64,000 bases of DNA from positions 124,001 to 188,000 of the forward strand of contig JAAKBF010000210.1 in assembly GCA_012656075.1 (NCBI GenBank), read 5' to 3'. The stretch comes from Phytophthora hibernalis. Taxonomy: Eukaryota; Oomycota; Peronosporomycetes; Peronosporales; Peronosporaceae. Below are positions 21,301 to 31,964 of this stretch, piece by piece. The notes beneath the pieces are model-generated. The model saw nothing but the letters and a program-made list of their open reading frames with translations. It did not search any database and was not told the DNA's origin. Each line of letters begins with the position of its first letter. Positions within the stretch are counted from its first letter, which is position 1. The translations under genes were made by a program, and so were the position numbers.

Positions 21301-21801
21301 GTGCGTCGAGCGTTCCGACAAGCCTCGTGAAGCCCCGACCGAGTTTTGTTGGAACCCAGTTACCTTCAATACTCGTTCCAAGTGATTGAGTGGGTTCCGA
21401 CGTCCGAGGATTGGGTCGGCGAGCTCGCGACTCTGGATGCTCGTCAAATGTGGCGGAACGGCTAGGTGGAAGCACCCTCCAGTCACCCATTCAACACTAC
21501 TTTCGCGCCGCGCAATTCTCCGGTGCCGCTATTCGTACCTCGTGGTATGACCGAGGCGGAGTTGATTTCGGTCATCATGGTGGATTCGTCCTTGACTCCA
21601 AGTTTGATCGTGGCTCCGTGGGTCCCTCAGGCTTCGGTTGCTGCTCTTCCAGGACCAGCGGATGATGAAGGTATGGATGAAGGCCAAGCCGAGGACTCAG
21701 CTGCCCCTGCTGCCACTCCAACATCCGCCGGCGAGTCTGTGTCTAGCCAGACGTCGAACCTGGACGTGTTGGCTGATTTAGCTTCCTCCACCGACATCTA
21801 A
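18314..21801 (+). pseudogene. Large antisense ORF of gypsy element B, copy 1
   Basis: On the strand opposite gag-pol, between the polypurine tract and the chromodomain. It starts MAHPSRLLSDATA 65 bases from the LTR edge and runs, with several frame changes and a TAG at 19301, for about 1160 residues. Parts in order: Ser/Pro-rich N-terminus; coiled coils (about 18925-19045 and 19110-19420); conserved ITADDIDWELLGLSP (19550-19600); Arg/Lys-rich patch; Pro/Ser repeats (about 20000-20070); EVIDLSGDEVD, like a SUMO-interacting motif (20071-20106); Ser/Thr/Pro-rich stretch to 20600; globular C-terminal part (PYLLPGF, WRQFQ, LGLALWERRHW, RAAWAEYNKARNLRADRLRQ, 20790-21310) and tail to 21801. No known family recognised. 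A near-identical inverted copy lies at 31965-36625. Confidence 0.7.
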
Positions 21802-22140
21802 ACCTCAGTCCTGCGCTGTTATGCTTCGCCGTTCATCCCTCGTGCTAATCTCACGTTGTCCGAGCACCGTAGTTCATTACCGTTCCACTTAATCCAAATC
21901 CATTTCGAGTTCGTTCACATCATATGCAGTTTAATGCGGTAGTCATCTTCATCTGACGCTACGGGCCGCATAATCCCCGCAGGCAGTTCATCTCGTCACT
22001 TCGCTGTCACAAACCGAGCCTTCCAGGAGACTTGGTCGTTCAGTGGTCAGTGACCTCCATTCTCGTACAGTATCATTTTTCGTCTGCTTCTACGGGCTGT
22101 ACCAACCCGTAGGCTGTTGAATCCTCGGTAGCGATTCGAG
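21802..22140. other. Gap between convergent antisense ORF and pol
   Basis: About 340 bases between the stop of the antisense ORF and the stop of the chromodomain frame; nothing recognised. Would hold the 3' ends of two convergent transcripts. Confidence 0.5.
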
Positions 22141-23838
22141 CTAATCCTCATCAGCGACCTGAACCACCTGGAGTCGTCGTTTGCTGCTTCGGGGTCGCAG
22201 ATAATCGTAGAGCAACCCGCCGCACAACATGTTCGATGCTGGTTCCCAGGTAGGCTCGTCGTGGCCAATCCACTTCACCTTGGACTCTCTGACCGCACGG
22301 TTGGTGCTCGTTGTTTGCGGTGATCGGTCGTCCAGAATATCCTCTACTTCATATTCGCATGCCACTCTATCAGGCTCCCAGCTATCTTCCGGTAAGAGCT
22401 CCTCGTCAAAATCAATCGTCGTATCCTCGGTCACCTCAGCTGTCAGCCGACTCCTCGGTCGGTCGCCATATTCGTTCACCGCCTTGAGCCGCGAGACATG
22501 CACCACTGGGTAGAACCGATAACCACTCTGATCCGGCAGCTCTAGTTCATATGCGAACTCTTCAACCTTCTTCTTGATCCGGAATGGCCCGTGCCATCGG
22601 TGTGCTAGCTTCTTGGTCAATCCTGGTTTCACGCGCTCCATGTAGAGCCACACCCTGCTCCCAGTCTTGAATAGAGACGTCGGTGCCTCTTCAGTAGCTT
22701 CGGGAGACGCCCCAGTCTCTTCTTGCCCGGTGTCCGAGGCTTCGTTCCCGTCGGTTTCCGTCGTTGTGCCCTGCCTTTCGACCTCCAATGGTACCTCTGA
22801 CCCGTCGCGATCGGTGCTACTATGTTCTCGCTGTCCTCGCTGGAATCCTCGGTACCACTGCTGCTTCACGTCGGTTAAGCGACTCGTTGTGTTCGCGGGC
22901 TCTCCGAGCCTTCTCGGCCTTCTGGTACTCCATCGCCATTTTCCATGCGATTTCTTGTTGCCGGTTCACTTCTCGGCGCCATGCTAGTGCATCGGTCTCC
23001 TCGTTTAGCGACGACGACATTGCTCGCAGCGTAGACCGAGCATCCCCATGAACGAGGTAGAACGGAGTATCCTTCCGAGTGCCGTCCTGAGAGTTGTTCA
23101 TAGCGAAGACAAGTCGTTCGGCGATCTCATCCCAGTCTTGTTGCAACGGGTCTTCTGCATACACTCGCACTGACTGCATCACGGTCTTGACTGATCGTTC
23201 CCGCTGCCCGTTTGCTTGCGGACGATAACTCAACGGGGCCCTCGACCAAGATTGCATCATCTCAGCGAATGCTTGGAAAACCTCACTCATGAACCGAGGG
23301 TCTCGGTCATGGCGAATCATCGTTGGCGCCCCAAACCTTTGGTAGACACACTCTTCGAATGCCTGAGCAACTTTTAATGCGGTGGTATCTGACATGGCCT
23401 TCCCCATAACGAATCCTGTGAACGAGCATTGAAACAGTAGCAGCGCGGTATTCCTCGCCGAGATTTCGTCAATGGTATGACGAAATCCATCGACACCAGC
23501 TGGAGTGGTCTCTCGACTAGTACATTCCCAGGAGAGTACCCTCTGAGCTGCGGTCGACTTTTGCTCGAGCTGCAGTCTGGGCAGGACCGCACATGCCGCT
23601 CAACGTCTGCGTACAGTCCGATCCAATAATAATCCATTTTTGCTCGGTGGTATGTTCGATCGATACCTTGGTGGCCACCTTCTAACGAGTCGTGGCAGCT
23701 CTGTAATACTTCCTGAATCATCGTTGTGGGTACCACCAGTCGCATCTTAGTCTCCTCTTGGTTTTCGTTACTCCACCGACGGTTCGCTCCGATAATATAC
23801 AGCACACCGTCCTCGCTTAGCGCAAACTTGTCGGTCAT
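22141..23838 (-). pseudogene. Integrase and chromodomain of gypsy element B
   Basis: From 23838: zinc-binding HHCC region (SCHDSLEGGHQGIDRTYHR...SCPDCSS); catalytic core starting SMDFVIPLTKSRRG (first Asp), then in a shifted frame from 23407 RHDRDPRFMSEVF (second Asp) and YRPQANGQRERS (Glu). The C-terminal region (LFKTGSRVWLYMERVKPG, GPFRIKKKVEEFAYELELP) leads to a chromodomain (YEVEDILDDR...KVKWIGHDEPTWEPASNM) near 22200-22360 and stop at 22141. Frame breaks near 23400 and 22860. Chromodomains guide integration to chromatin marks in known chromoviruses. Confidence 0.85.
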
Positions 23839-24218
23839 TTTCCATGCATCTCTCGCCGCGCTGTAACTCAGGCTAGCTTCCTTGCCTCGGAGAACGGCCT
23901 TGAGGTTTGCCCACCTCAGCTCCTCGTCCTGGGCAGCAGGAGATCCTTCGTCTTCGCTCTTTTTGAATGGTTACAGGGTCGACGTCGTTTGCATTTGGTG
24001 CTCTGACGCTTGCCTCTGTCATTGGTAGCTCGATTTCAGCTTCGTTCTGAGTCTCTGAGGCTACCTCATCTGCTTCGTCTCGTCGTGTTGTGTCATCCTG
24101 GCCCATCACCGAGGGCTCGATCGCAAACCGGGCACGCTTCTTCTGTTCTCTCGCTTGTCGGCGGGTCGTGACGGTTATGTAATCCGGCACTTCCCTCACA
24201 AAATCGAAAAACGATTTG

Positions 24219-24847
24219 TTACAGGGTGCTTGGGCGGGTCACACGAGTCTGGGCTAGGTTGACCGACGCTCTCCCGTCGGTGGCCGCTTCACCGAGTGTT
24301 GGCGTGGCGACCTCCGGCGAAGGCTCGTAGATGACTTCATCGATTCGGTTGAGCTCGACTAACTCCGTTTTCCTGGTCTCGGTCGAAATCTCGCTTGACT
24401 GTTTGCTGTTGAGAGCTTCTGTAGCTAACGAGTCTGCAGCTGCATTGAACTCTCGGATCACGTGGAGATATTTGACCGACCGAAGCTTGGCTGTGAGTTC
24501 TCGGTGGTGGTTGAGTTGGGTCATCAGAGTTTCCTTCCGACAGGCCATCACCCTAGGGACTGCTGGATTGCGAGTCTCGAGTCTCCCACCACAATTAAAT
24601 CCTCGGTGCCGTGCTCCAGTGCGGCCAAGACACTGTTGTTCATACCTGCGTACTCGGCGAGGTTTACTGTAGTGGTCTCGAGGTAAGCACTCGCAGCCGT
24701 CACTACCGTCCATTCTGGTAAATTCCATAATATGCAGGAGCAACTACCATACCCGCCATTCTTCTCCGTCTTGGCTGAGCCATCAAAAGACATCACCACG
24801 CCATTGTAATTCCTTGGTAAGCGTGCGTAAAGCAAATGTGGGTCCAT
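24219..24847 (-). pseudogene. Second, additional RNase H domain of gypsy element B
   Basis: Between the polymerase-linked RNase H and integrase lies another RNase H fold: VMSFDGSAKTEKNGG (first Asp, near 24790), TTTVNLAEYAGMNN (Glu, near 24660), DLIVVGDSRLAIQQSLG (Asp, near 24590), then in a shifted frame LNHHRELTAKLRSVKYLHVI and EFNAAADSLATEAL (last acidic residue). This is the cellular/archaeal-like type found as an extra domain in some LTR elements. An uncharacterised spacer rich in acidic residues (23873-24360) separates it from integrase. Confidence 0.8.
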
Positions 24848-24977
24848 TTGAGCAGTCGGTGATCCCCGTGACAGTGGGTCACCGGCGCTAACGAGTCTTC
24901 CAGTTCAACAAAGCTGGTAAGCCCAGCTTGTAGTAGCTGAGCGAAAGCACAATCGCGTTCCCTGACTCGGTTGACCT

Positions 24978-26437
24978 TCAGGTGCCACGGGACAACATCA
25001 CTGCGAAGTGGGTCGTACGACCGAACAATGTCTTCGACTTATGTACCCACTCCAGTGTCGAGAACCGAGTGTAGACGTGGATAGTCCGTCCGACCAACTG
25101 GGTGTAACACACTTTCAACAGTAACAACAACGCCAACACCTCCTTCTCGGCTGGGTGGTAATTCATCTCAGCGTCTTTCAGGACGCGGCCGCAGAACCGC
25201 ACGGGGTGCAACTTGTCGTCATGATACTGCATCAGAGTGGAACTCAGAGCCCACTCGTTAGCAAATAGCGTCACGTGCACTCTTTGGCTCGGTCAAAGTG
25301 TCGTAGTATCGGCGCATCTGCAACCTTCTGTTGTAGCACTGCGAAGCTTCGGTGAGCTGCGGATGAGTTTCCTGCCGGTGTAAAATCCTCATCCTTGAGT
25401 TGGTACAGGGCGGCCCCGTAGACTGCAAAGTCTTGGATGAATCTGCTGTAATAGTTCAACGCACCGAGGAACGACTGCATTCCTTTCTTCGATGACGGGA
25501 ACGGCAGTTCCGTTACTATCTTCAACTTCTTCGGATCGGCCTGAATGCCGTCGACTGACACTGTATGCGACAGAAAATCCACGCGGCCTTGTACGAAAAT
25601 GCTCTTCGTGAAACTAACACTGATCCGACACTCAGCGAACCGTTGGAGCAGTCGGTCCAGGGTGGCTAGACAAGAGTCAAACGTCTCGGAGCCGAAACAA
25701 ATATCGTCCACGAACGACCGCCGATCGAACACTGGCACCAACGAGGATTCATCTGCTTCTCCTGTGGAGAACATATCCGCTACAGGGCTATTCACTAGTT
25801 GGGTTACAGCGTCGAGCGTCACCGAGGACTCGCGGTCTGCCTCGAACTTGGTCGGAAAGGCTGTCGAATACTCGGACAGTTGTGCAGAACCGTCGGTCAC
25901 CCCTGTTCTTGCGGCTTCAGAGGCCCCTTCAGCCGACCGCATCAACTCAGGGAACTGGTGCCAACCGCCCTTGGGCTGAACGAACCCCCATAGAGCGTTG
26001 TCGATCATTCGTTGGTAAATCCTCGGTGCGTTCTTCAGGCCCTACGGCATACGCAGCCACTCAAAGTGGCCGAGTGCACATACGAAGGCCGAGATTTTCC
26101 GAGCTCTCATCGTCATCATTATTGCCCAAAATCCGCTCGCTGCATCTAAAGAGCAGAACCACAGGTAGGCTTCTAGGTCCGTTAACAAATCGTCGACCAG
26201 CGGCATGGAATACTCCATGATCGCGGTGATGGCATTCACCATCTTGTAATCAATGCACAGGCGAATATCAACGCCGTTCTTCTTCAACACGATCACAATT
26301 GGGGATGCCCAAGGGCTATCCGAGAACGCTACCAACCGAGCTTTCAACAAGCCTCGTAAAACTTCTTCAGGTGCTTCACCAGTGTACGCTGAGGCCTCTG
26401 TTCGATCGGAGGGTGCCCCTGTACATCGATATCGCAT
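24978..26437 (-). pseudogene. Reverse transcriptase and RNase H of gypsy element B
   Basis: From 26437: SPWASPIVIVLKKNGVDIRL, CIDYKMVN, LWFCSLDAASGFWAI (first catalytic Asp), a stop near 26042, then YQRMIDNALWGF region and the active-site motif RRSFVDDICFG (near 25715). The segment RVDFLSHTVSVDGIQADPKK and SFLGALNYYSRFIQDFA mark the end of the polymerase. RNase H (25280-24978) shows LHPVRFCGRVLKDAEMNYH and EKEVLALLLLLKVC, with the His/Glu signature of gypsy RNase H. Stops at 26042 and frame change near 25275 make it non-functional as read. Confidence 0.88.
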
Positions 26438-28302
26438 ACAACGCCATAATCTGGCGGTGGCAGAGCGTTTCCGCTCGAAATCATGATCTGTTCATGCTTC
26501 TGTAACACGTTGATCAATGCTCGTTGTTGCTCGGACGTGGCCTTCGGGTTTGCTACGTTGGGTTCTGTATAATCCAAAACCGTCTCCGAGGCTTCGATCA
26601 GGTCAGGCAGGAATGCCAGCTCATGTGCGTAATCGGTCAACTCGATTTCGTTTGCCACATGTTCGGCCACACCGCCGAGAGCATCGTCAATGTCGACAGC
26701 GACGCCAGCGGAAACGCCAGTCGTAAGCGCTACAAACACCGACTCCAGGCGTCCCTCCGAATCTTCGGTGACCACGGATTCCAGTGCCTCGCTGGTAATT
26801 ACCTCACTGTCACCCCTGACCGAGGATTCGGACGTGGTTGAATCCTCACATTCCTCGGTTTCAATGTCGGTAGCTATCATGTCCGAGGTTACCAGAGTAA
26901 CGGTTACTGTCGAGTGGTCGCACCCACTCGGTTGTGCGTGGCACTCTTCACCACCCTGTAGACGATCCGCCCGTTGCCCATCGTGGTGCACCATCGGTCG
27001 GGAAAGAATCTTTCGAGGCGTCGGATATTCCCGCCGTTCGACTGCTGGTGGTTGACTGGCTAACCACTGCTCGTACAATTTTCTTTCACGTTTCAGCAAT
27101 GTGTCGTCCCGACACTCAGCGTACGCCAGCACTTGCCATTCGTCGTACTTCGCTGATCGTAGCCGGGTGTAGCCACGCCCTTGCGGGAGATCGCCACGTG
27201 GTACCCATAACACTACCGATTCGTGGTTGGAACAGTGAGCAACCCTCGGTGACACATTAGTCAGCCGGATAATCGCTGGTTGTCCTCGCTGAAACCTCGT
27301 CACTGTCGGCACAAGATTCCCAATCCGGCGAATCCACACCTCTTGAGTGTTGAGAGGTGGACGTCGTCGAGGTAACTTGAACTCGTGCCACTCTCGTCCG
27401 GCGACTGACAAATCCTCGATCGGGCCACCGACCACTTGTAGACCGTATACCGGAGCATCATCCTCGTTCTGGGATTTCACGAGGGGAACCATAACTTCAC
27501 CCGGTAGCCGGGCCGTACCATGGAACAGGTCTAACCGAACTCCGGCTGGTATCATGAAATCCGTTCCGAGGACTACATCGACTCCGGTACTATGATCCAT
27601 AATCCACAACTCGAATTCATACACTCGCTCTCACCCGAGGGTGATCTTAACGAGTGCTCGGCGGCGCGTCTCCATCACCCCTGGATTGATTCCTCTAACC
27701 TCCAGACTGCGACCGTGGTCCGATACTTTCCGCACGCGTAGTCTCTTCGCATAGGTGGCCGAGATCACGCTCACATTCGCTCCAGTGTCGAACAGAATCC
27801 TCGTTCGCGCGTCGTCCACTGCCCCGTTTACCATGGCACGCAGTAGCTTCCTCTTGTCGTAGCGTTGGGACGACCACCACCCCATCCTCTCACCAGATAA
27901 CAACTTGATTGCCTGGCCGAGATTTCGGGGCTCACGCTCGGTCACAGCCATACTCGCGATTGAAGCCTCGGTAACCGTACCAGCCGCTTCCTTCGCACAT
28001 TCCACATTCACTTTACTCTCAACGAGGCTTGTGCCTCTCTCTTCTCCATTTCCCGTCAATTTCACATAATCCATATTCAAGTCATCAGGCCGTTTGCACG
28101 AACCCACGAACGCAAACAAGTAGTCGGCGTCCAGCGCAGGTTCGGCTAACTGTGGCAGCCCGATTGGGACCAACCCAGTTTCAGTTGGAGGGCTGCCTAG
28201 TTTAAATGACTCCCATAGACCAATTCTTGAAGTTCTGGCGAGAGGTCTTTCTTCTCCACCTTCGCCTTCAAAAGAGTCGCCAGCTCGTTGAATGCTTCGC
28301 AT
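26344..28302 (-). pseudogene. Aspartic protease and linker of gypsy element B
   Basis: The protease active site ILFDTGANVSVIS is near 27780. The frame stops at 27631 and reopens at 27624 with GVDVVLGTDFMIPAGVRLDL, the usual distal protease motif. A long linker with Thr/Ser/Glu-rich sequence follows up to the polymerase start (NALPPPDYGVVCDIDVQGHP, near 26460). Confidence 0.8.
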
Positions 28303-30570
28303 CTTCCCGCATCATGGACTTGCTTGCACATCTTGCACCTCTTGAAACAATAGTGTGTAGAATGTGTGAGTCCACCACAGGCGGCACACGGGCCATATTG
28401 GCGGCGACTGTCACGTCCGCCGAGGCCTCGGTTGTCTCGGTCGTGCAGGTATTGGTTATTCCTGATCCTCGCCCGGCGATTGTCAGCCCGAGCAAACGTT
28501 CCCTCGGCGGCGTGACGACGCTCCGAATCGTTTGCAGCAGCCACATGACTGTGGTCTTCGTCCAACGCATATTCGTCGTCCGAATACCTGTCCGAGCCTC
28601 GGTCGCCATTGCTAGGGTAGTACTCCGGGTCATAACCCTCAGTATTATCATAACCCCCACTCGATGTCTCTGCAGGTTCTCCTCGCGGGTCGACCGAGCC
28701 GTCCACCTTCAACGCAGCGACCATGTCTGTCAGTGCTTCGGCTAGAGTGACCGTCGGTCGGTATGGACTATCATCTCGATGTCGGTTGTCATCTCGATAC
28801 CGATCTTCCCGACGACGACCATCATCTCTGTCACGCCGGTAGGGGTTCCGCGAATCCTCGGAGCGTCCATCATCACGGCGACGACTATCATCTTGACCTT
28901 TGGACGTCGCACCGAGGACTTGCGTCCCTTTTTCGCTCGCGGCGTCGGAGGATATCGCTTATCATGTCTTCCAGGTCGTGAATATTCTTGACTCGCACGT
29001 GTCACAGACGTTCTTCCAAGGCTCGGTCTTCGCACGTATCGAGAAAGTGTTCAACATGGTCCTTGGCTTCGCGACCGCCGTGCTCGAATTGTACTCCGGC
29101 GTTCCTGGCGTAACCATTGAGCCGGTTCAAATAGTCGCAAACATGCTCCTTCTCTTCACGCCTCGCCTAGTAGTACCGTTCGTTCGCCGATTGATTAAGT
29201 CGGGAACAGTAGTACTTGATGAACCCATTACTCAACAATTTCCACGTTCGTCTCGTCTTCCGCGGGAGTTACCGGTACCAATGCAGGGCGCCATCTTGGA
29301 GGCGCAGCTCGAACGCCATACACCATTCATTCAGTGGTGTGTGCGTTCCCTTCATCGCATAGATAAAGGCTCGGAGCCATTGCATGGACTTCTCGCTCTT
29401 GTCTCGGAGGCCAAAATAAGGCTTGATGTTACCTAACGGGAGGTGTGTGGCGATTTCAAGCCTCGGTGTGGAACTCTCGTTCTCCATCGAGCTGAGCTCA
29501 CGGATTTGGCGTGCCCATTCTCCAGTCACGTCACCCCTTGGACTTCCACGTCGACCGAGTCGTCATCCGAGGAGTCGTCGTGCGTATCGAATCGTCGGTT
29601 CGTCGTCCGACCTATACTTCGGCCTGCCGTCGGAGCGGTCCGTAGCCTTTTGCCAGCCGCTCGGTACGGTCCGCTGACCGAGGCGTCACCATGTGCGAAT
29701 CTTGAAAGTACGCCGAAGCAGTTCCTTTGCCGAGAGCAGCCTACTTCTCTGGCTGACGCCCAGGAGTTGTCGGTAGCTGGACCATCGATGGATCCATCCC
29801 CTCGGTCGTGCGTGAGAGGCTCGACGGACGGTTGGTGCCCGGCTCAGGCACACCGAAAACCGTCCAAAGCTTCTGTTTCCACTTGCGCAGAGAGAGCGCG
29901 GCATCTTCGATCGACCAACCTTGAAGGTCGGCCTCGGTGGGGATTCACAGCCCATAGCTCGGAATAGTTGTACCGTGTCCTCGGCCACCTGTTGGATGCT
30001 CCACGATTCCACCGGGACAACTAATTCTGCCCGAGTTCCATCCACACGGCTTGTCGAATTGACTTTGGCGCAAAGGCTCGCATCTACTTGCTCTTCGTCA
30101 TCATCACCTCCATGCATCTCCCCAGAACCTTGTTGGCAGTCGGAGTGTCCACATTAACTGGAGGCCGACTACCGATCGATCGAGAACTCGCGTCCTCGGT
30201 CATCGTCAGCGATCGGAGATCGCCGAGTCCATCTTCGTTGTCCTCGTGAGCTGGTTCAGGAACAGCCACTTCGTCCAACTCCTCGGTGAGGTTTCGCGCG
30301 AGCGACCACCCCTCCGATACGTCCTGCTGAGACGGTAGCGGCTTCCGAAACCTCGGACATCGCTGTCGCTTCTTCCAGGTATTCGTCTTCGTCATCTTCT
30401 TTGTCTTCAGAGTAGACCATCCGCACGTCGAAGCTGTCCGAAAGCTCGTTAATCGGCTCCAAAGTACTTGGGGTCGCAAGTGTCGGACCGGACCTCACCG
30501 AACCCTCGGTGCGCTCTCCGCTTGACTTCATCGGCGTTTCTGGTACCGCTGACTTCGCTCCTCTCGCCAT
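28197..30570 (-). pseudogene. Gag of gypsy element B, degenerate
   Basis: Starts at 30570 (MARGAKSAVPETPMKSSGER), about 97 bases after the primer-binding site. Acidic N-terminus with a frameshift near 30270, then stops; a capsid segment at 29529-28760 (MQWLRAFIYAMKGTHTPLNE, LQDGALHWYR) has two in-frame stops after HWYR. The nucleocapsid frame (28724-28197) has zinc knuckles CAACGGLTHSTHYC and CKMCKQVHDAGRC near 28310-28390. Several disruptions; not functional as read. Confidence 0.8.
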
Positions 30571-30666
30571 CTTCTCTCTTCTTCTTCTTCTTCTTCTGTC
30601 TTCTCTCGAATGCTCGTTAGGGTAAGAACCTATATACAACCAAGACACACAGAAAGTCACTCCCAA

Positions 30667-30684
30667 TCCCGGGTCGCGGCACCA
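30667..30684 (-). other. Primer-binding site of gypsy element B
   Basis: Minus strand TGGTGCCGCGACCCGGGA, two bases from the LTR edge, identical to the sites at 505-522 and 46717-46734. Confidence 0.85.
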
Positions 30685-30686
30685 GT

Positions 30687-31542
30687 TGTCGTGTAGGATC
30701 ACGCAGAAATTCTCACTACCAAATGGTATGAGCCCCACCAACAACACTCGCTTCCCCTTTTCAGGTCAACGAGCGATGGATCAATACCTGAAGACCAGGA
30801 ACAATCCCTTACACTGGGTTGGATGTGAACCCTCTGTACACCTAGGTTGTATTGGTCCAACCCAAAACCGCACCACTAACCACGAGCGCTCAGAAGAAAG
30901 GGTACCGGCTGTCAAGCCTAATACGGGTTTGCCGAGGTAAAACCTTGGCGGGTAGTAAAAATATGTATGGAACATTCGGTTCCACTATAATATATGGCGA
31001 ACGACGCTTCTCGTCGCTCCCAACACTCGGCCACTCTAATCTCTTGGACTGACCAGCAACAAACCCTCGGTTCAATGTACCTTAGGCTCGCTGATCAGCA
31101 TCCCACAAGCCGAGCGTATCCAGACCCTAAGATAAGCTAGCTAGACTTACCGAAGACGGACTTGACCCTTGGTGACTTGTGGAGAAGAGTGCTGATTTAT
31201 TTCTGTTGATCTATGGCTCTGAGAGCCTCTGTAGTCAATCCAATAGCTGGGCTTATATCTAAAGACAAATATCCAGTGTTAACAGATCCCAGTATGTGAT
31301 CCCGTACCCGGGTCCATAAGACCGAGGGTACGAAACTGAAATGGATACAAACGAGGGTTCGTTCCATCGACCGGGAGTTTATTATACCCGGCCGAGACCT
31401 CGGTCACTATCGCCCCTATGTCACTACCGCGTGGGGAATGAGATAAGCTATCGGGTGGCGTTATCGCCTTTCACCGAAAGGCACAACGTCGGTAATCGGG
31501 TGACCGAGCTGTGACCGCTCGGCCCCAAACCCCAACACCACA
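30687..31542 (-). repeat. 5' LTR of gypsy element B (856 bp)
   Basis: Starts TGTCGTGTAGG and ends CCCAACACCACA. Relative to 17360-18248 it lacks about 45 bases near 30890 and has a different stretch in its last 200 bases. The five bases outside it (GTACG) do not match those outside the left LTR (TGCAA), so the two LTRs do not look like one insertion. Confidence 0.8.
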
Positions 31543-31964
31543 GTACGTTGTGCTGGGCACGAGGTCAATCATTGGCCCCATGCCGATCCAGTGGGAGATG
31601 GGACAGTATGTTCATCAACGCAACGTCCTCTTACGGCCCAAGGGACACACTCGTTGGTAGTGTCCCAGTTCGCCGGATGTATAGCAGCGGACCGAGCTCA
31701 TATCAGCAGAGCTCAAGTCCACGGGCTCTGGCTCGTTGTCCACGACAACAACTGGTGCAACAACCTAAGTGCCAGCCTGGTTATGGCTGTACTCTTCTTG
31801 GAAGCCGAGCTTAATCGCCTCCTCCATGGTGGATGCGTGCACGCGGAACAGCTGGGACCGACCATCAAGCCGTCCATGAAGACCGTTGTCTTGACGTCTT
31901 CAGCGATAGGGTTTCCAACTAGAGATGACGTCAACGTGCGCATCTCTTGTACGTACTCGTACAG
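31543..31964 (-). pseudogene. Gag-only LTR element copy 2, downstream segment
   Basis: Matches copy 1: 31543-31615 resembles 3703-3745 and 31645-31964 resembles 5230-5567 (gag nucleocapsid part, on the minus strand). The stretch between is deleted. The match stops at CGTACTCGTACA, where gypsy sequence begins; gag resumes at about 37562. Confidence 0.7.

Noticed and set aside
28900..29436. Plus-strand 178-residue frame
   Set aside because: Shadow of the gag capsid on the other strand, where capsid motifs can be read.
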